Source of the DNA: Erysipelothrix anatis
Lineage (GTDB): Bacteria; Bacillota_I; Bacilli_A; Erysipelotrichales; Erysipelotrichaceae
Assembly (NCBI RefSeq): GCF_009828745.1
Contig: NZ_WTSX01000001.1
Location: 62,001 to 126,000 of the forward strand
Length of the DNA: 64,000 nucleotides
Direction: 5' to 3'
This document shows, one piece after another, positions 26,518-36,044 of the stretch. The number at the start of each line of letters is the position of its first letter. The first letter of the stretch is position 1. The translations under genes and the position numbers were made by a program. A model generated the notes under the pieces. It was given only the letters and a program-made list of their open reading frames with translations, was not told the origin of the DNA and searched no databases.

Positions 26518-27525
26518 TTATTTTTTACGCATTGATTTACGAATATCTAACGCTACTGCAATAACAATCACAATTCCTTGGATAACGTTTGTCATATCTG
26601 GTTTAACCCCTAAATATGCTAAACACACTTTCAATAGCTCAAAGACAAAGACCCCAAGTAAGATTCCAGGAACGGTCCCTTGTCCTCCTGTTGTTGATAC
26701 CCCACCAATAGTAGCAGAAGCAATTGCTTCTAATTCATAACTTGTACCTGATGAAGGTCCTACGGATCCTGTTTTTGCGGATAGTAAGTAACCAGCCAGT
26801 CCATAAAGTGCCCCTGCAAGTACAAAGATTTTGATTTTAGTGCGTGGCACGTTAACTCCTGAAACTTCAGCTGCTTGTTCGTTACCACCAATTGCGTACA
26901 TATTTTTCCCGTAACGGGTTTTATTATAAAGAACCCACATGACGATACCGACAATCGCTGCAATAATTACCAAGTATGGGATGGTCCCAAACAGTTTCCC
27001 TTGACCAACTTGAATGTACGAGTCTTTAAATGTTCCAATTGGTTGGTTACCACTATAGAGCATATTGAATCCATAAATCATAATTTGTGTTCCCAAAGTT
27101 GCCAAGAATGGTGGAACGTGGAAATACGCAATAATGATACCATTCATTAATCCTAACAATGCACATGCTGCGATAACGATTAGCAGTGGCACAAAGATTG
27201 GTAAATCTGGTAAATTCGGAAAAAACTTCCCAACAAAATCAGGTTGCTGTACTAATGTTCCTGCTAAAATTGCGGAGAATCCAACAATTCGTCCTGCAGA
27301 TAAATCGGTTCCACGGATAATCAATGTTCCCGAGATACCAAGCGCAATGATAAACCGTACTGACGTATTAGCGAGAATGTTTGATGCATTTCCAATGGTA
27401 AAGAAATTACTTTGGGTAGTCCCCGTGAAAATAATCATAACCGCTACCACGATGAACATTGAGTAATCGGTAAGTATTTTTTGAATATCTATTTTTTTAT
27501 CTTTTTTAAATAATTTAGTTGTCAT
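26518..27525 (-). CDS. mglC: Galactose/methylgalactoside ABC transporter permease
   Basis: The 335-aa inner-membrane permease of the ribose/galactose (CUT2) class has about eight to ten hydrophobic segments. The family motif is GRIVGFSAILAGTL...GIIIAYFHVPPFLATLGTQ in the first half, with EASGVNV-like and TSGGQG-like loops in the second half (AEVSGVNVPRTKIK, GGVSTTGGQGTVPG). It begins 1 bp after the ATPase gene and is followed by galK 29 bp on, so transport and galactose phosphorylation are co-expressed. Confidence 0.92.
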   Translation of the reverse strand: MTTKLFKKDKKIDIQKILTDYSMFIVVAVMIIFTGTTQSNFFTIGNASNILANTSVRFIIALGISGTLIIRGTDLSAGRIVGFSAILAGTLVQQPDFVGKFFPNLPDLPIFVPLLIVIAACALLGLMNGIIIAYFHVPPFLATLGTQIMIYGFNMLYSGNQPIGTFKDSYIQVGQGKLFGTIPYLVIIAAIVGIVMWVLYNKTRYGKNMYAIGGNEQAAEVSGVNVPRTKIKIFVLAGALYGLAGYLLSAKTGSVGPSSGTSYELEAIASATIGGVSTTGGQGTVPGILLGVFVFELLKVCLAYLGVKPDMTNVIQGIVIVIAVALDIRKSMRKK

Positions 27526-27526
27526 A

Positions 27527-29035
27527 CTATTCTCCCTGCATAAATTTGGTTGCGAGTGTCATCACAGATTCTTGCGTAGCATCTTTGCTATCAAGGAATC
27601 CAGATATACGGCCTTCGCACATAACCATAATTCGATCGGATACGTTCAGTAACTCCGCCATTTCAGATGTAATCATAATGATGCTTTTTCCTTGGCTTGC
27701 TAAATCGTTGATTATTTGATAGATTTCAAATTTAGCGCCAACATCAATCCCTCGAGTTGGTTCATCCAAAATTAAGATGTCTGGATTATTTGCAAGCCAT
27801 CGGGCTAAAATAACTTTCTGTTGATTTCCCCCAGACAAGTTTTCGATTTTAGTACGTTTCGATGCGGTTTTGATTCTGAGTTTTTCAATTGAATCCGTAA
27901 CCATCGTATTCACACTCTTATCATTAATTATTCCGTATTTAATATGATCATCAATGGATGTAATTGCGATGTTATCTTCAACAGACAAAACCCCAAATAT
28001 TCCAGTACTGCGGCGATCTTCTGTTACCAGCGCTATTTTATTGGCGATGGCATCATTTGGATGTTTAATAATCGTTTGGGTTCCATTAATTTTGATTAAG
28101 CCTTGCTCAATAGGACGGATGCCGAAGATCGCTTCCATCAGCTCAGTCCGTTGTGCCCCAACAAGTCCACCAACTCCCAGTACCTCACCCTGTTGTAGTT
28201 CAAAGAAGCATTCTTTGAAGGATAAAGGATCGGTTGATGTAAGGTTTTCAACCCGTAGAATGACATTCTCATGTGGCACATTGGTTTTTTCGGGAAACAT
28301 GCTTGTCAGTTCACGACCAACCATATTTTTAATGATGGATTGAACACTCATTTCAGAACTGGACCATGTGTTAACATATTGTCCATCACGCATAATGGTA
28401 ATTTCATCTGAAATACGTAAGATTTCATCCATCTTATGAGAAATATAGATGATCGCAATATTCTTTTTCTTTAAACGATCAATAATACTAAAGAGCATTT
28501 CAACTTCTGATGTTGTTAGCGATGATGTGGGCTCATCCATAATGACAATTTTGGCATTGTGCGATATCGCTTTTGCAATCTCAACCGACTGCATCTGCGA
28601 AACAGTTAACGTCTCTAAAAGTGCCGTTGGCTTTTTGTCTAAACCAACCTCTTCAAGTAAATCTTTAGTCCAAGCATTGATTTTTTTATGGTCAACTAAG
28701 CCAAAACGATTCAATGGATATTTCCCAAGAAATATATTTTCTGCAATCGTCATTTTACGAATCGGTTGAAGTTCTTGATGAATCATTGCTAATCCTGCAT
28801 CCATGGCCTCTTTAGCATTTTTGAACTCAACTTCTTGGCCATTATAGATAACCGTTCCAGCGTCGCGATGGTAAATCCCGAAGAGACATTTCATCAACGT
28901 TGATTTACCCGCTCCGTTTTCACCCATTAAGGCATGCACGGTCCCAGGCTTAAGTGCCAGTTGAACGTTATCTAGAGCTTTAACACCAGGAAATGATTTT
29001 GTTAAGTTTGATATTTCGAGTATGTTTGTTTCCAT
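27527..29035 (-). CDS. mglA: Galactose/methylgalactoside ABC transporter ATPase
   Basis: The 502-aa protein has two ABC domains in one chain, as usual for CUT2 sugar importers. The first has Walker A GENGAGKST (about 38-46), TVSQMQSVEIAKA in place of the classical signature, and Walker B IVIMDEPTSSLT. The second has a degenerate Walker A (GGLVGAQRTELMEAI), LSGGNQQKVILARWL as signature and DILILDEPTRGIDVGAK as Walker B. The hairpin before its start may lower its expression relative to mglB. Confidence 0.94.
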   Translation of the reverse strand: METNILEISNLTKSFPGVKALDNVQLALKPGTVHALMGENGAGKSTLMKCLFGIYHRDAGTVIYNGQEVEFKNAKEAMDAGLAMIHQELQPIRKMTIAENIFLGKYPLNRFGLVDHKKINAWTKDLLEEVGLDKKPTALLETLTVSQMQSVEIAKAISHNAKIVIMDEPTSSLTTSEVEMLFSIIDRLKKKNIAIIYISHKMDEILRISDEITIMRDGQYVNTWSSSEMSVQSIIKNMVGRELTSMFPEKTNVPHENVILRVENLTSTDPLSFKECFFELQQGEVLGVGGLVGAQRTELMEAIFGIRPIEQGLIKINGTQTIIKHPNDAIANKIALVTEDRRSTGIFGVLSVEDNIAITSIDDHIKYGIINDKSVNTMVTDSIEKLRIKTASKRTKIENLSGGNQQKVILARWLANNPDILILDEPTRGIDVGAKFEIYQIINDLASQGKSIIMITSEMAELLNVSDRIMVMCEGRISGFLDSKDATQESVMTLATKFMQGE

Positions 29036-29051
29036 AATTTACCTACCTATT

Positions 29052-29076
29052 AAAAAAGTGTGCCGAAGCACACTTT
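29052..29076 (-). terminator. Intra-operon hairpin between mglB and mglA
   Basis: On the minus strand AAAGTGTGC and GCACACTTT form a perfect stem closed by the very stable TTCG tetraloop, followed by six T. It has the full look of a rho-independent terminator but lies inside the operon. It probably acts as a partial terminator or an mRNA 3' stabiliser that keeps the binding protein in excess. Confidence 0.8.
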
Positions 29077-29083
29077 AATGTTT

Positions 29084-30160
29084 CTATCCGCGCTCCGCGT
29101 AACGTACTTTAATTTCTGCAATCGTTTCTTTACGTGCATCCACACGTTTCAATTCTGCATCTTCAGGTTTCGTTACACCAACGTAATCATGCCAGTAGTA
29201 TGCTTCAATATCTTTACCTTGCATTAATTCAACAGCAACATCTGCAGCGGTGTGTGATTGGTTAAAGTGGTCATTGAGGACTGTTCCTGTCAATTGTCCA
29301 TTTTTCAGCAATTCAAGTGCATCAGGAATTGCATCAACACCGACAATATAGATATCTTCGCCAACTTTACGTCCAGCAGCGTTAATTGCAGTAACCGCAC
29401 CAACTGCCATACCATCGTTGTTTGCAAAGATTACTTCAAGATCTTTACCAAATTGTTCCAACGCACTCGCTGTGAATTCTTGCCCTTTAGCGGAGTCCCA
29501 GTTTGCTTGGTAAGGTTGTGCGAGTAGGTTTACAGTTCCACCTTTTGCCTCATATCCTTTAATTGAATATTCAGTACGTTGCTGTGCATCAACGTTTGCA
29601 GGGTCACCCATTAATGTAATATATGAGATTTTACCATCACCGTTGATATCTCCCTTGTTTGGAAGTCCTGCAATCATTTCACCTTGAATTGTTCCTGATT
29701 GTGTTGCATCAGCGCCAACATAGGTTGTCTTACCTGGCCAAATTTCTAAGTCTTGAGGGGTTGGCTCACGGTTAATTAAGACAACAGGTATTTCTTTAGC
29801 TTTGGCTGCATTAATTACAGATGCTGCCGCAGTTGGATCAACTAAGTTAGCAATAATGACATCTTTTCCTTGAGCAATAAAATTATTGATTTGCTCGGTT
29901 TGTGTTGACTGGTCTTGTTTACCATCTTGGATGTCTAATTTATAAGTATTACCATCTTTAGCACCCAGCTCACCAAAGTATTTTTCTAGCTCTTGGCGGT
30001 AGAGTGTCATGAAGTTGTCATCAAATCGATAAATCGCAACACCAACATTATATGTTTTTCCAGAACCTGAAGACCCATCGGTCTTGGCATTGTTTGCACC
30101 ACACGCTACGAGCAGTACAGACGCAAATAATATGACGAGTACTTTTTTCAATTGCTTCAT
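29084..30160 (-). CDS. mglB: Galactose-binding lipoprotein of the mgl ABC transporter
   Basis: The 358-aa lipoprotein has an N-terminal signal ending in the lipobox LLVAC (Cys about 20). A periplasmic-binding-protein type 1 fold follows, with the two lobes seen in NVGVAIYRFDDNFMTLYRQE and VIFANNDGMAVGAVTAI. GDINGDGKISYITLMGD contains a DxDGxGxI calcium loop typical of galactose/glucose binding proteins. GGGAGGA precedes the ATG. It is the first gene of the operon behind a strong promoter. Confidence 0.93.
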   Translation of the reverse strand: MKQLKKVLVILFASVLLVACGANNAKTDGSSGSGKTYNVGVAIYRFDDNFMTLYRQELEKYFGELGAKDGNTYKLDIQDGKQDQSTQTEQINNFIAQGKDVIIANLVDPTAAASVINAAKAKEIPVVLINREPTPQDLEIWPGKTTYVGADATQSGTIQGEMIAGLPNKGDINGDGKISYITLMGDPANVDAQQRTEYSIKGYEAKGGTVNLLAQPYQANWDSAKGQEFTASALEQFGKDLEVIFANNDGMAVGAVTAINAAGRKVGEDIYIVGVDAIPDALELLKNGQLTGTVLNDHFNQSHTAADVAVELMQGKDIEAYYWHDYVGVTKPEDAELKRVDARKETIAEIKVRYAERG

Positions 30161-30205
30161 TCTATTGTCCTCCCTTTGACAAAAGTATATTGCTTGTGTA
30201 CGTTC

Positions 30206-31236
<1,031 letters not shown>

Positions 31237-31279
31237 TTATGCCTCCTGATATCACTATAGTAAATTTTTAGTAAAATAT

Positions 31280-31780
31280 CTAGTTGTTTTTAATGAAACG
31301 TTGATAACGTTGGCGTACAATGTAGACATATGCAGCCAATCCCAGTGTTGGAATCAGGACTAGCAGATACAAGCCATTCAAATCTTTCATAAAGAAATAG
31401 GCATATAGAAAGATGACTGCAATCAACACAACACCTACGAATCGGTCAACACGATTCACTTTAAGTTGAATCGCATCTTTGCGATCATCATAATTTTGGG
31501 GAACTGGCAGTGTTATCGTTTGTGGGCGAGCAAAGAAGTAGTAATAGCCTCCTTGACTCCCCAAATATTCACAACACATCACGAATCCAGCATCAGTATA
31601 ATCCTGAAGTGACGCAGGTTCTACCGAGAAATGGACCGCATACGTTAATGGGCCTTTATCGGTCGGCTCAAACGTATAGCGTTCACCATCAAATGTTTTG
31701 AGGATATACCCTTCTTTAGCTTCCAAATAGCGAATTTCATCAGCAACTTGATCCAATCCAAAGTATTTTTTTTCAATCAT
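31280..31780 (-). CDS. Third DUF2812 protein, short form
   Basis: The 166-aa protein has one DUF2812-like domain (about 1-100: RYLEAKEGYILKTFDGERYT, TYAVHFSVEP, CEYLGSQGGYYYFFARP) and two hydrophobic segments near the C-terminus (about 118-155). The start at ATG 31780 is preceded by GGAGGAAGTACTC. It is shorter than the two paralogues at 21646-23962 and lacks their large membrane part. It lies upstream of the LacI-type regulator with no PadR gene nearby. Function unknown. Confidence 0.75.
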   Translation of the reverse strand: MIEKKYFGLDQVADEIRYLEAKEGYILKTFDGERYTFEPTDKGPLTYAVHFSVEPASLQDYTDAGFVMCCEYLGSQGGYYYFFARPQTITLPVPQNYDDRKDAIQLKVNRVDRFVGVVLIAVIFLYAYFFMKDLNGLYLLVLIPTLGLAAYVYIVRQRYQRFIKNN

Positions 31781-31842
31781 GAGTACTTCCTCCAATTGCT
31801 TTCAGTTTAGTCATAAATGACGCCCTCGTCAAGATAGCAAAA

Positions 31843-31866
31843 GAAAACCACCTTATGGTGGTTTCT
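31843..31866 (-). terminator. Terminator of the two-component operon
   Basis: AAACCACC and GGTGGTTT pair around ATAA, followed by a T-rich tail on the minus strand. The kinase stop codon is at the base. Confidence 0.85.
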
Positions 31867-33907
31867 AGTGGTTACATGGGAATTCAATAATAACCTTGAA
31901 CAGGTCGCCATCAATTTCAATGGTAAATTGTCCTGCTTGAATTTGTGTAAAGCTCTGTGCGATTGCTAGTCCAAGCCCGCTTCCCGTTTCCGTTCGAGAC
32001 TTATCGCCACGGACAAACCGTGCAACAACTTCATCTGGTTTCAAGTTAAGGGGTGATGCAGAGATGTTCTTCATTGAAACGCGTACATTTGATTCATGGA
32101 CTGATACATCGACATAGAAACGCGTATGCTCCATTCCATATTTCACAACATTTTGAATAATGTTATCGAAAATCCTAAAAGTTTTGTCGGCATCCAAATT
32201 AACCATTAATGGTTGATCCGCGATTTCCGTTACAACTTGAATATCACGATTTTCGAGTGTATCTTGATGCTCAATAAGTGCTTGTTCAACCAGAGACACG
32301 ATATCCAGTTCTTGGAATTCCAATCGAATTTCTCCTGAGCTTGCTTTACTGATATCGAACAAATCTTCAATCAGTTTTGTAAGACGTTCGGTATAACTGT
32401 TAAGGCGCATTGTGTACTCCAAACGTGTGGCATTATCCAATGTATCGTCCTGCAAGAGTTCACTATAATTACGAATGCCTGTTAGTGGTGTTTTTAGATC
32501 ATGCGAGACATTTGTAATTAATTCTGTTTTCGTTAACTGTGATTGCATTGCTTCTTTAACGGCATGATCGAAGCCTTTATTAATGGTTGATAATTCATCC
32601 AGAATTGGCCTAAATATCGTTGTTTGCATTGGTTCGACGGTATCGAAATCACCACGTGCAATATGCGCAGCTTGTGCTTGCAGTGCTAAATAATCACGTT
32701 TCACACCATTCAACAAACGTATACTGTAATACGCCAAGACGACGCCATAGATGAGTGCAAACACGACTCCTACCGAACCCATACCAATTAAAATTAGAAT
32801 AATTAGAGTATTAATTGCCACTAAAGCCATAATTCGATTTTTGAATTTTGGTGTAAGAGGCGATGTTAAAATCTCATCCGAATTTTGTTTTAACCGACAT
32901 AAGATACGACCTGTATAGGATTTTTCTTTTAAGGTTCTAAATATTCCGAATGTTAGAACGCGTTTCACATAAAATAGTAAGAGCGCATATATAGCATAGA
33001 CAGCCGCCCATGCGAGGTACAGGTGTGATGCAATAAGACCATATGAAATCGCATTACCCATAGAAAGTGTTAAAAATATGTCATCCATACGATACGCATA
33101 GATAGAACCTATTGATAATATGAAAACTGTCGCATAACTCACCAATATTCCCAAGAATATTACCACAAGTTCAAGCTTGAGATTCCACAAATTCTTGAAT
33201 GGCGAAACTGAACTGGAGATGCTAATTGGGTAAATTAGAAAGAACACCGCCAAAATCATGATGCCAGCAACCAAAATCGTTGCTGCAGTGTTTTGATACA
33301 TTCGGTAATTGGACGCTATAGTAGTTGCGATTTCGGACTCTTTAAGTTCTGTCTGATTAGCAGATAATGCGAATACATAATCGAATTTATCACTGAATGT
33401 ATAGGAACCCTGAAATTCTGGATTATCTGGATATCGAACACCTAAACGTTCGTATGGAAACCGTGCCGTATCCATATACGGTTGGAAATCTTCAGGTGCA
33501 TAGACCGTCAATGACCACTGAAACAAATCCTTATCATCTCTTTTCGCAAAATCAGCCGCATTTGAACCTGCAACCACTTCTTGTGTGTTTTTATCTACCA
33601 GCCAAAAACGGATGGCAGGGTCATTCACAAACTGTTTGGATACATCTTCCATACTCTTATAGACAATACGTTCAAAATTGGAATCTTGGCTCGCAGCCTT
33701 CACATCATGAAGTACCTCAGTCTGTGTATCATTTGCATGTGAATAGGTCGCCGCTACTATCGTCATTGAATGTGGATAACGACTCATCAACTCATTGGTC
33801 GCAATCGGACGGATGGTGGCATTGGGTTGGATTAAGACGTTTGAACCGTATCCCAACGCTCCGATTAAAATTAATAACAATGTTGTAAATAATAGTTTCT
33901 TTTTCAT
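31865..33907 (-). CDS. Sensor histidine kinase
   Basis: This 680-aa membrane kinase has a signal-anchor segment (about 5-25) and an extracytoplasmic domain of about 185 residues. About six more hydrophobic segments lie between 210 and 400, then a linker. The DHp domain carries the phospho-acceptor His469 (NVSHDLKTPLTGIRNYSELL). The HATPase domain has the N box NVVKYGMEH and G boxes GSGLGLAIAQSF. It starts 4 nt after the response regulator stop. The large multi-span sensor part differs from simple two-span kinases, and I do not recognise its signal. Confidence 0.93.
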   Translation of the reverse strand: MKKKLLFTTLLLILIGALGYGSNVLIQPNATIRPIATNELMSRYPHSMTIVAATYSHANDTQTEVLHDVKAASQDSNFERIVYKSMEDVSKQFVNDPAIRFWLVDKNTQEVVAGSNAADFAKRDDKDLFQWSLTVYAPEDFQPYMDTARFPYERLGVRYPDNPEFQGSYTFSDKFDYVFALSANQTELKESEIATTIASNYRMYQNTAATILVAGIMILAVFFLIYPISISSSVSPFKNLWNLKLELVVIFLGILVSYATVFILSIGSIYAYRMDDIFLTLSMGNAISYGLIASHLYLAWAAVYAIYALLLFYVKRVLTFGIFRTLKEKSYTGRILCRLKQNSDEILTSPLTPKFKNRIMALVAINTLIILILIGMGSVGVVFALIYGVVLAYYSIRLLNGVKRDYLALQAQAAHIARGDFDTVEPMQTTIFRPILDELSTINKGFDHAVKEAMQSQLTKTELITNVSHDLKTPLTGIRNYSELLQDDTLDNATRLEYTMRLNSYTERLTKLIEDLFDISKASSGEIRLEFQELDIVSLVEQALIEHQDTLENRDIQVVTEIADQPLMVNLDADKTFRIFDNIIQNVVKYGMEHTRFYVDVSVHESNVRVSMKNISASPLNLKPDEVVARFVRGDKSRTETGSGLGLAIAQSFTQIQAGQFTIEIDGDLFKVIIEFPCNH

Positions 33908-33911
33908 AAGT

Positions 33912-34625
33912 TTACTCGGTATCTTTTTCTATTTTGTAGCCTACACCCCAAACTACTTTGAGATAGCGTGGATTTTTCGGATCAATTTCAATTTTTTCGC
34001 GTATCTTGCGGATGTGAACCATGATGGTCTCACTTGAAATTGCGGTTTCTTGCCATACTGCTTCATACAGCGCATCACTTGAAAAAACATGTCCTGGATG
34101 CTTTATAAGATGTTCTAAGATTTGGTATTCCTTTGGTGTTAAGTGAACCGACTCTCCATCCACCTCGACATGCTTCAATTCAGGCATGAGTACCAGACCA
34201 CCAACTTGGTAGAATTTCGGATTCGTCTTACGACTTAGTTGTGCATGTAAATCCAGTGTCTGCTCATACCGACGCAAGTGCGAGCGCACCCGGGCAAGTA
34301 ACTCTATACTACTGAATGGTTTTGTCATGTAGTCATCGGCCCCAAGATTGAGCCCTTGAACTTTATCAACTTCTTCTGACTTTGCACTTAAGAAGATGAT
34401 GGGAAAGTTATGTTTCATGCGAACATGCATCGTAAACGTACTACCATCCATTTCTGGCATCATAATATCTACGATTGCTAGATGAATGGTTTCTTTGGTA
34501 ACGATGTCTAATGCCTCTTTACCATTGCATGCTTGCAGTACCGTGTACCCTTGTTTCTCTAAATTAATTGCGATGGCCTCGCGAATTCCCAAATCATCTT
34601 CAACCACCAATAAAGTATGTGTCAT
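33912..34625 (-). CDS. OmpR/PhoB-family response regulator
   Basis: The 237-aa regulator has a receiver domain (about 1-118) with the acidic pair EDD at 9-11, phospho-acceptor Asp53 (IVDIMMPEMDG) and Lys in YMTKPFS. A winged-helix DNA-binding domain follows (about 140-235, HLTPKEYQILEHLIKHPGHV). The ATG at 34625 follows GGAGG. It is co-transcribed with the kinase. Direct repeats upstream suit binding by a PhoB-type dimer. Confidence 0.94.
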   Translation of the reverse strand: MTHTLLVVEDDLGIREAIAINLEKQGYTVLQACNGKEALDIVTKETIHLAIVDIMMPEMDGSTFTMHVRMKHNFPIIFLSAKSEEVDKVQGLNLGADDYMTKPFSSIELLARVRSHLRRYEQTLDLHAQLSRKTNPKFYQVGGLVLMPELKHVEVDGESVHLTPKEYQILEHLIKHPGHVFSSDALYEAVWQETAISSETIMVHIRKIREKIEIDPKNPRYLKVVWGVGYKIEKDTE

Positions 34626-34657
34626 TACTGTTGCCTCCATTATAAATATTATAGTTA

Positions 34658-34729
34658 TTATTGATCAGAATGTACAATTGCGCCAAATACAGTAAGCGCT
34701 AAGCATAGAACTAAAAATAGTGTATCCAT
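34658..34729 (-). CDS. Possible 23-aa membrane peptide at the head of the two-component operon
   Basis: ATG 34729, preceded by AAAGGGG at 6-nt spacing, opens a 23-codon frame ending in TAA 32 bp before the response regulator. The product, MDTLFLVLCLALTVFGAIV plus a short polar tail, is one hydrophobic span. Small single-span peptides often bind and tune a neighbouring membrane kinase or transporter. The reading is from sequence only and the frame is short, so chance is possible. Confidence 0.45.
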   Translation of the reverse strand: MDTLFLVLCLALTVFGAIVHSDQ

Positions 34730-34764
34730 ACCATTCCCCTTTCGATTGTTATTATCGCAAAGGA

Positions 34765-34807
34765 TTCTTAGGAATCGGCTATGACAATTCTTAAGATTTT
34801 CTTAAGA
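34765..34807. promoter_or_regulatory. Three response-regulator-type boxes upstream of the two-component operon
   Basis: TTCTTAAGA occurs at 34788-34796 and 34799-34807, exactly 11 bp apart. TTCTTAGGA is at 34765-34773, 23 bp before the first. Direct repeats spaced by one helical turn are how PhoB-type dimers bind. The minus-strand GATAAT at about 34751-34756 is a possible -10 box for the operon. Confidence 0.55.
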
Positions 34808-34840
34808 ACGCTTACTTTAGGAGGCAACCAAGGGATTCTA

Positions 34841-34869
34841 TTGATTATTCAAGCTGGATTCAGTACAAT
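34841..34869 (+). promoter_or_regulatory. Promoter of the yerC gene
   Basis: TTGATT (34841-34846), a 17-bp spacer and TACAAT (34864-34869) lie 30 bp before the ATG, which has GGTAGG upstream. Confidence 0.65.
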
Positions 34870-34898
34870 TTGACTATAAATGAAGGTAGGTCAATAGT

Positions 34899-35192
34899 AT
34901 GGTATTTGAGGATAACGAAAAATTTAATGAATTGGTAAACGTATTGGCATCACTGGATAATGAGACCGATGTCCGCAATTTTCTTATTGATTTATGCACC
35001 ATCAAAGAATTATTAGATTTTTCGGAACGCTTGTTTGTTGCGAAATTGTTACATGAAAATCAAACCTATGATGCCATCAGCAAACAAACCAAAATGAGTA
35101 CCGCAACCATCGCACGTGTCAACAAAGCCCTAAACTATGGTACAGGTGGATACCAAAAAGTCCTCAATCCGAAATCAAACACTTCGAAATAA
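34899..35192 (+). CDS. yerC: YerC/YecD-family TrpR-related protein
   Basis: The 97-aa all-helical DNA-binding protein is related to TrpR. It has the helix-turn-helix SERLFVAKLLHENQTYDAIS and KMSTATIARVNKAL, and the family's C-terminal YGTGGYQKVL. Its regulatory role is not well defined in other Firmicutes. It is a single-gene unit with its own promoter and terminator. Confidence 0.9.
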   Translation: MVFEDNEKFNELVNVLASLDNETDVRNFLIDLCTIKELLDFSERLFVAKLLHENQTYDAISKQTKMSTATIARVNKALNYGTGGYQKVLNPKSNTSK

Positions 35193-35201
35193 GACATGGA
35201 A

Positions 35202-35228
35202 AAAACGTCCTTTGCGACGTTTTATTTT
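35202..35228 (+). terminator. Terminator of yerC
   Basis: AAAACGTC and GACGTTTT pair around CTTTGC, followed by a T-rich tail. Confidence 0.88.
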
Positions 35229-35241
35229 GCTTTTTTCACTT

Positions 35242-35276
35242 CAACACTTTACTGAAGTAAAGTGTTGGTGTATGAT
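35242..35276 (+). promoter_or_regulatory. Promoter and palindromic operator of the amino-acid ABC operon
   Basis: CAACACTTTAC and GTAAAGTGTTG (35242-35267) are perfect 11-bp arms around TGAA. The right part covers the promoter TTTACT (35248-35253), a 17-bp spacer and TATGAT (35271-35276). A repressor bound here would block RNA polymerase. No T-tract follows, so it is not a terminator. Confidence 0.7.
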
Positions 35277-35297
35277 AGCTGCAAGGAGATACTACTT

Positions 35298-36044
35298 ATG
35301 AAAAAACTACTACTGATGATTTCAGTCTTAATAGTCTTATCCGGTTGCGCTAAGACAAAAAGCGATACCCTAACGATTGGTTACACAAATTTTCCACCCT
35401 TGGGCTACCGTGATGAATCGGGGCAAGCTGTCGGATTTGATATCGACTTAGCACGTGCTGTAGCGCATGAAATGGAGATCACTATTGAATTCCAATACAT
35501 TAACTGGGACACTAAAATTTTAGAATTAAACAGCGGTAATATTGATGCAATTTGGAATGGCTTTAGCATCACACCGTCACGACAAAAAGAAGTGTTATTT
35601 ACACAGCCCTACATTGATAATGCGATCGTTCTCATCACCAACAAAGATAACACGACACTTCAATCTCTTGATGATTTATCTACTGTCGCCATAGGTGTCG
35701 AATCAGAAAGCAGTGGTTATCACACGTTAGAGTCTTTATTTGATATCAATACTTTAGACATTCGCCGGTTCACATCGATTAATGAAGCATTATTGGATTT
35801 AAAGGCACAAAGCATTGATGTTGTTGTAACTGATGCTATTTACGCTAACTATGTCATGAACCAAAGTGATGATTACAGGATTGTCGAAGGCATTAAACTC
35901 ACAGCCGAACAATATGGTATCGGATTACGAATGGGCGACACCGAACTTCAGACATCTTTGAATACAGCAATCGAAACATTACGTCAAAATGGGACGTTGC
36001 GTGATTTAAGTATAAAGTGGTTTGGCGAGGACCTTAGCCTATGA
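35298..36044 (+). CDS. Polar amino-acid ABC transporter substrate-binding lipoprotein
   Basis: The 248-aa lipoprotein has a signal MKKLLLMISVLIVLSGC with the lipobox at Cys17. A family-3 solute-binding fold follows (TIGYTNFPPLGYRDESGQAV, then GFDIDLARAVAHEM), with IDAIWNGFSITPSRQKEV as the typical ligand-side motif. It probably binds a polar amino acid; the exact ligand is not clear. ATG 35298 has AAGGAG upstream and was preferred to an upstream in-frame start that lacks one. The permease gene overlaps its stop. Confidence 0.9.
   Translation: MKKLLLMISVLIVLSGCAKTKSDTLTIGYTNFPPLGYRDESGQAVGFDIDLARAVAHEMEITIEFQYINWDTKILELNSGNIDAIWNGFSITPSRQKEVLFTQPYIDNAIVLITNKDNTTLQSLDDLSTVAIGVESESSGYHTLESLFDINTLDIRRFTSINEALLDLKAQSIDVVVTDAIYANYVMNQSDDYRIVEGIKLTAEQYGIGLRMGDTELQTSLNTAIETLRQNGTLRDLSIKWFGEDLSL

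Noticed and set aside
34691-34705. cre-like AGTAAGCGCTAAG
   Set aside because: It lies inside the possible 23-aa peptide, and the dyad AGTAAGCGCTAAG is not a proper CcpA match.
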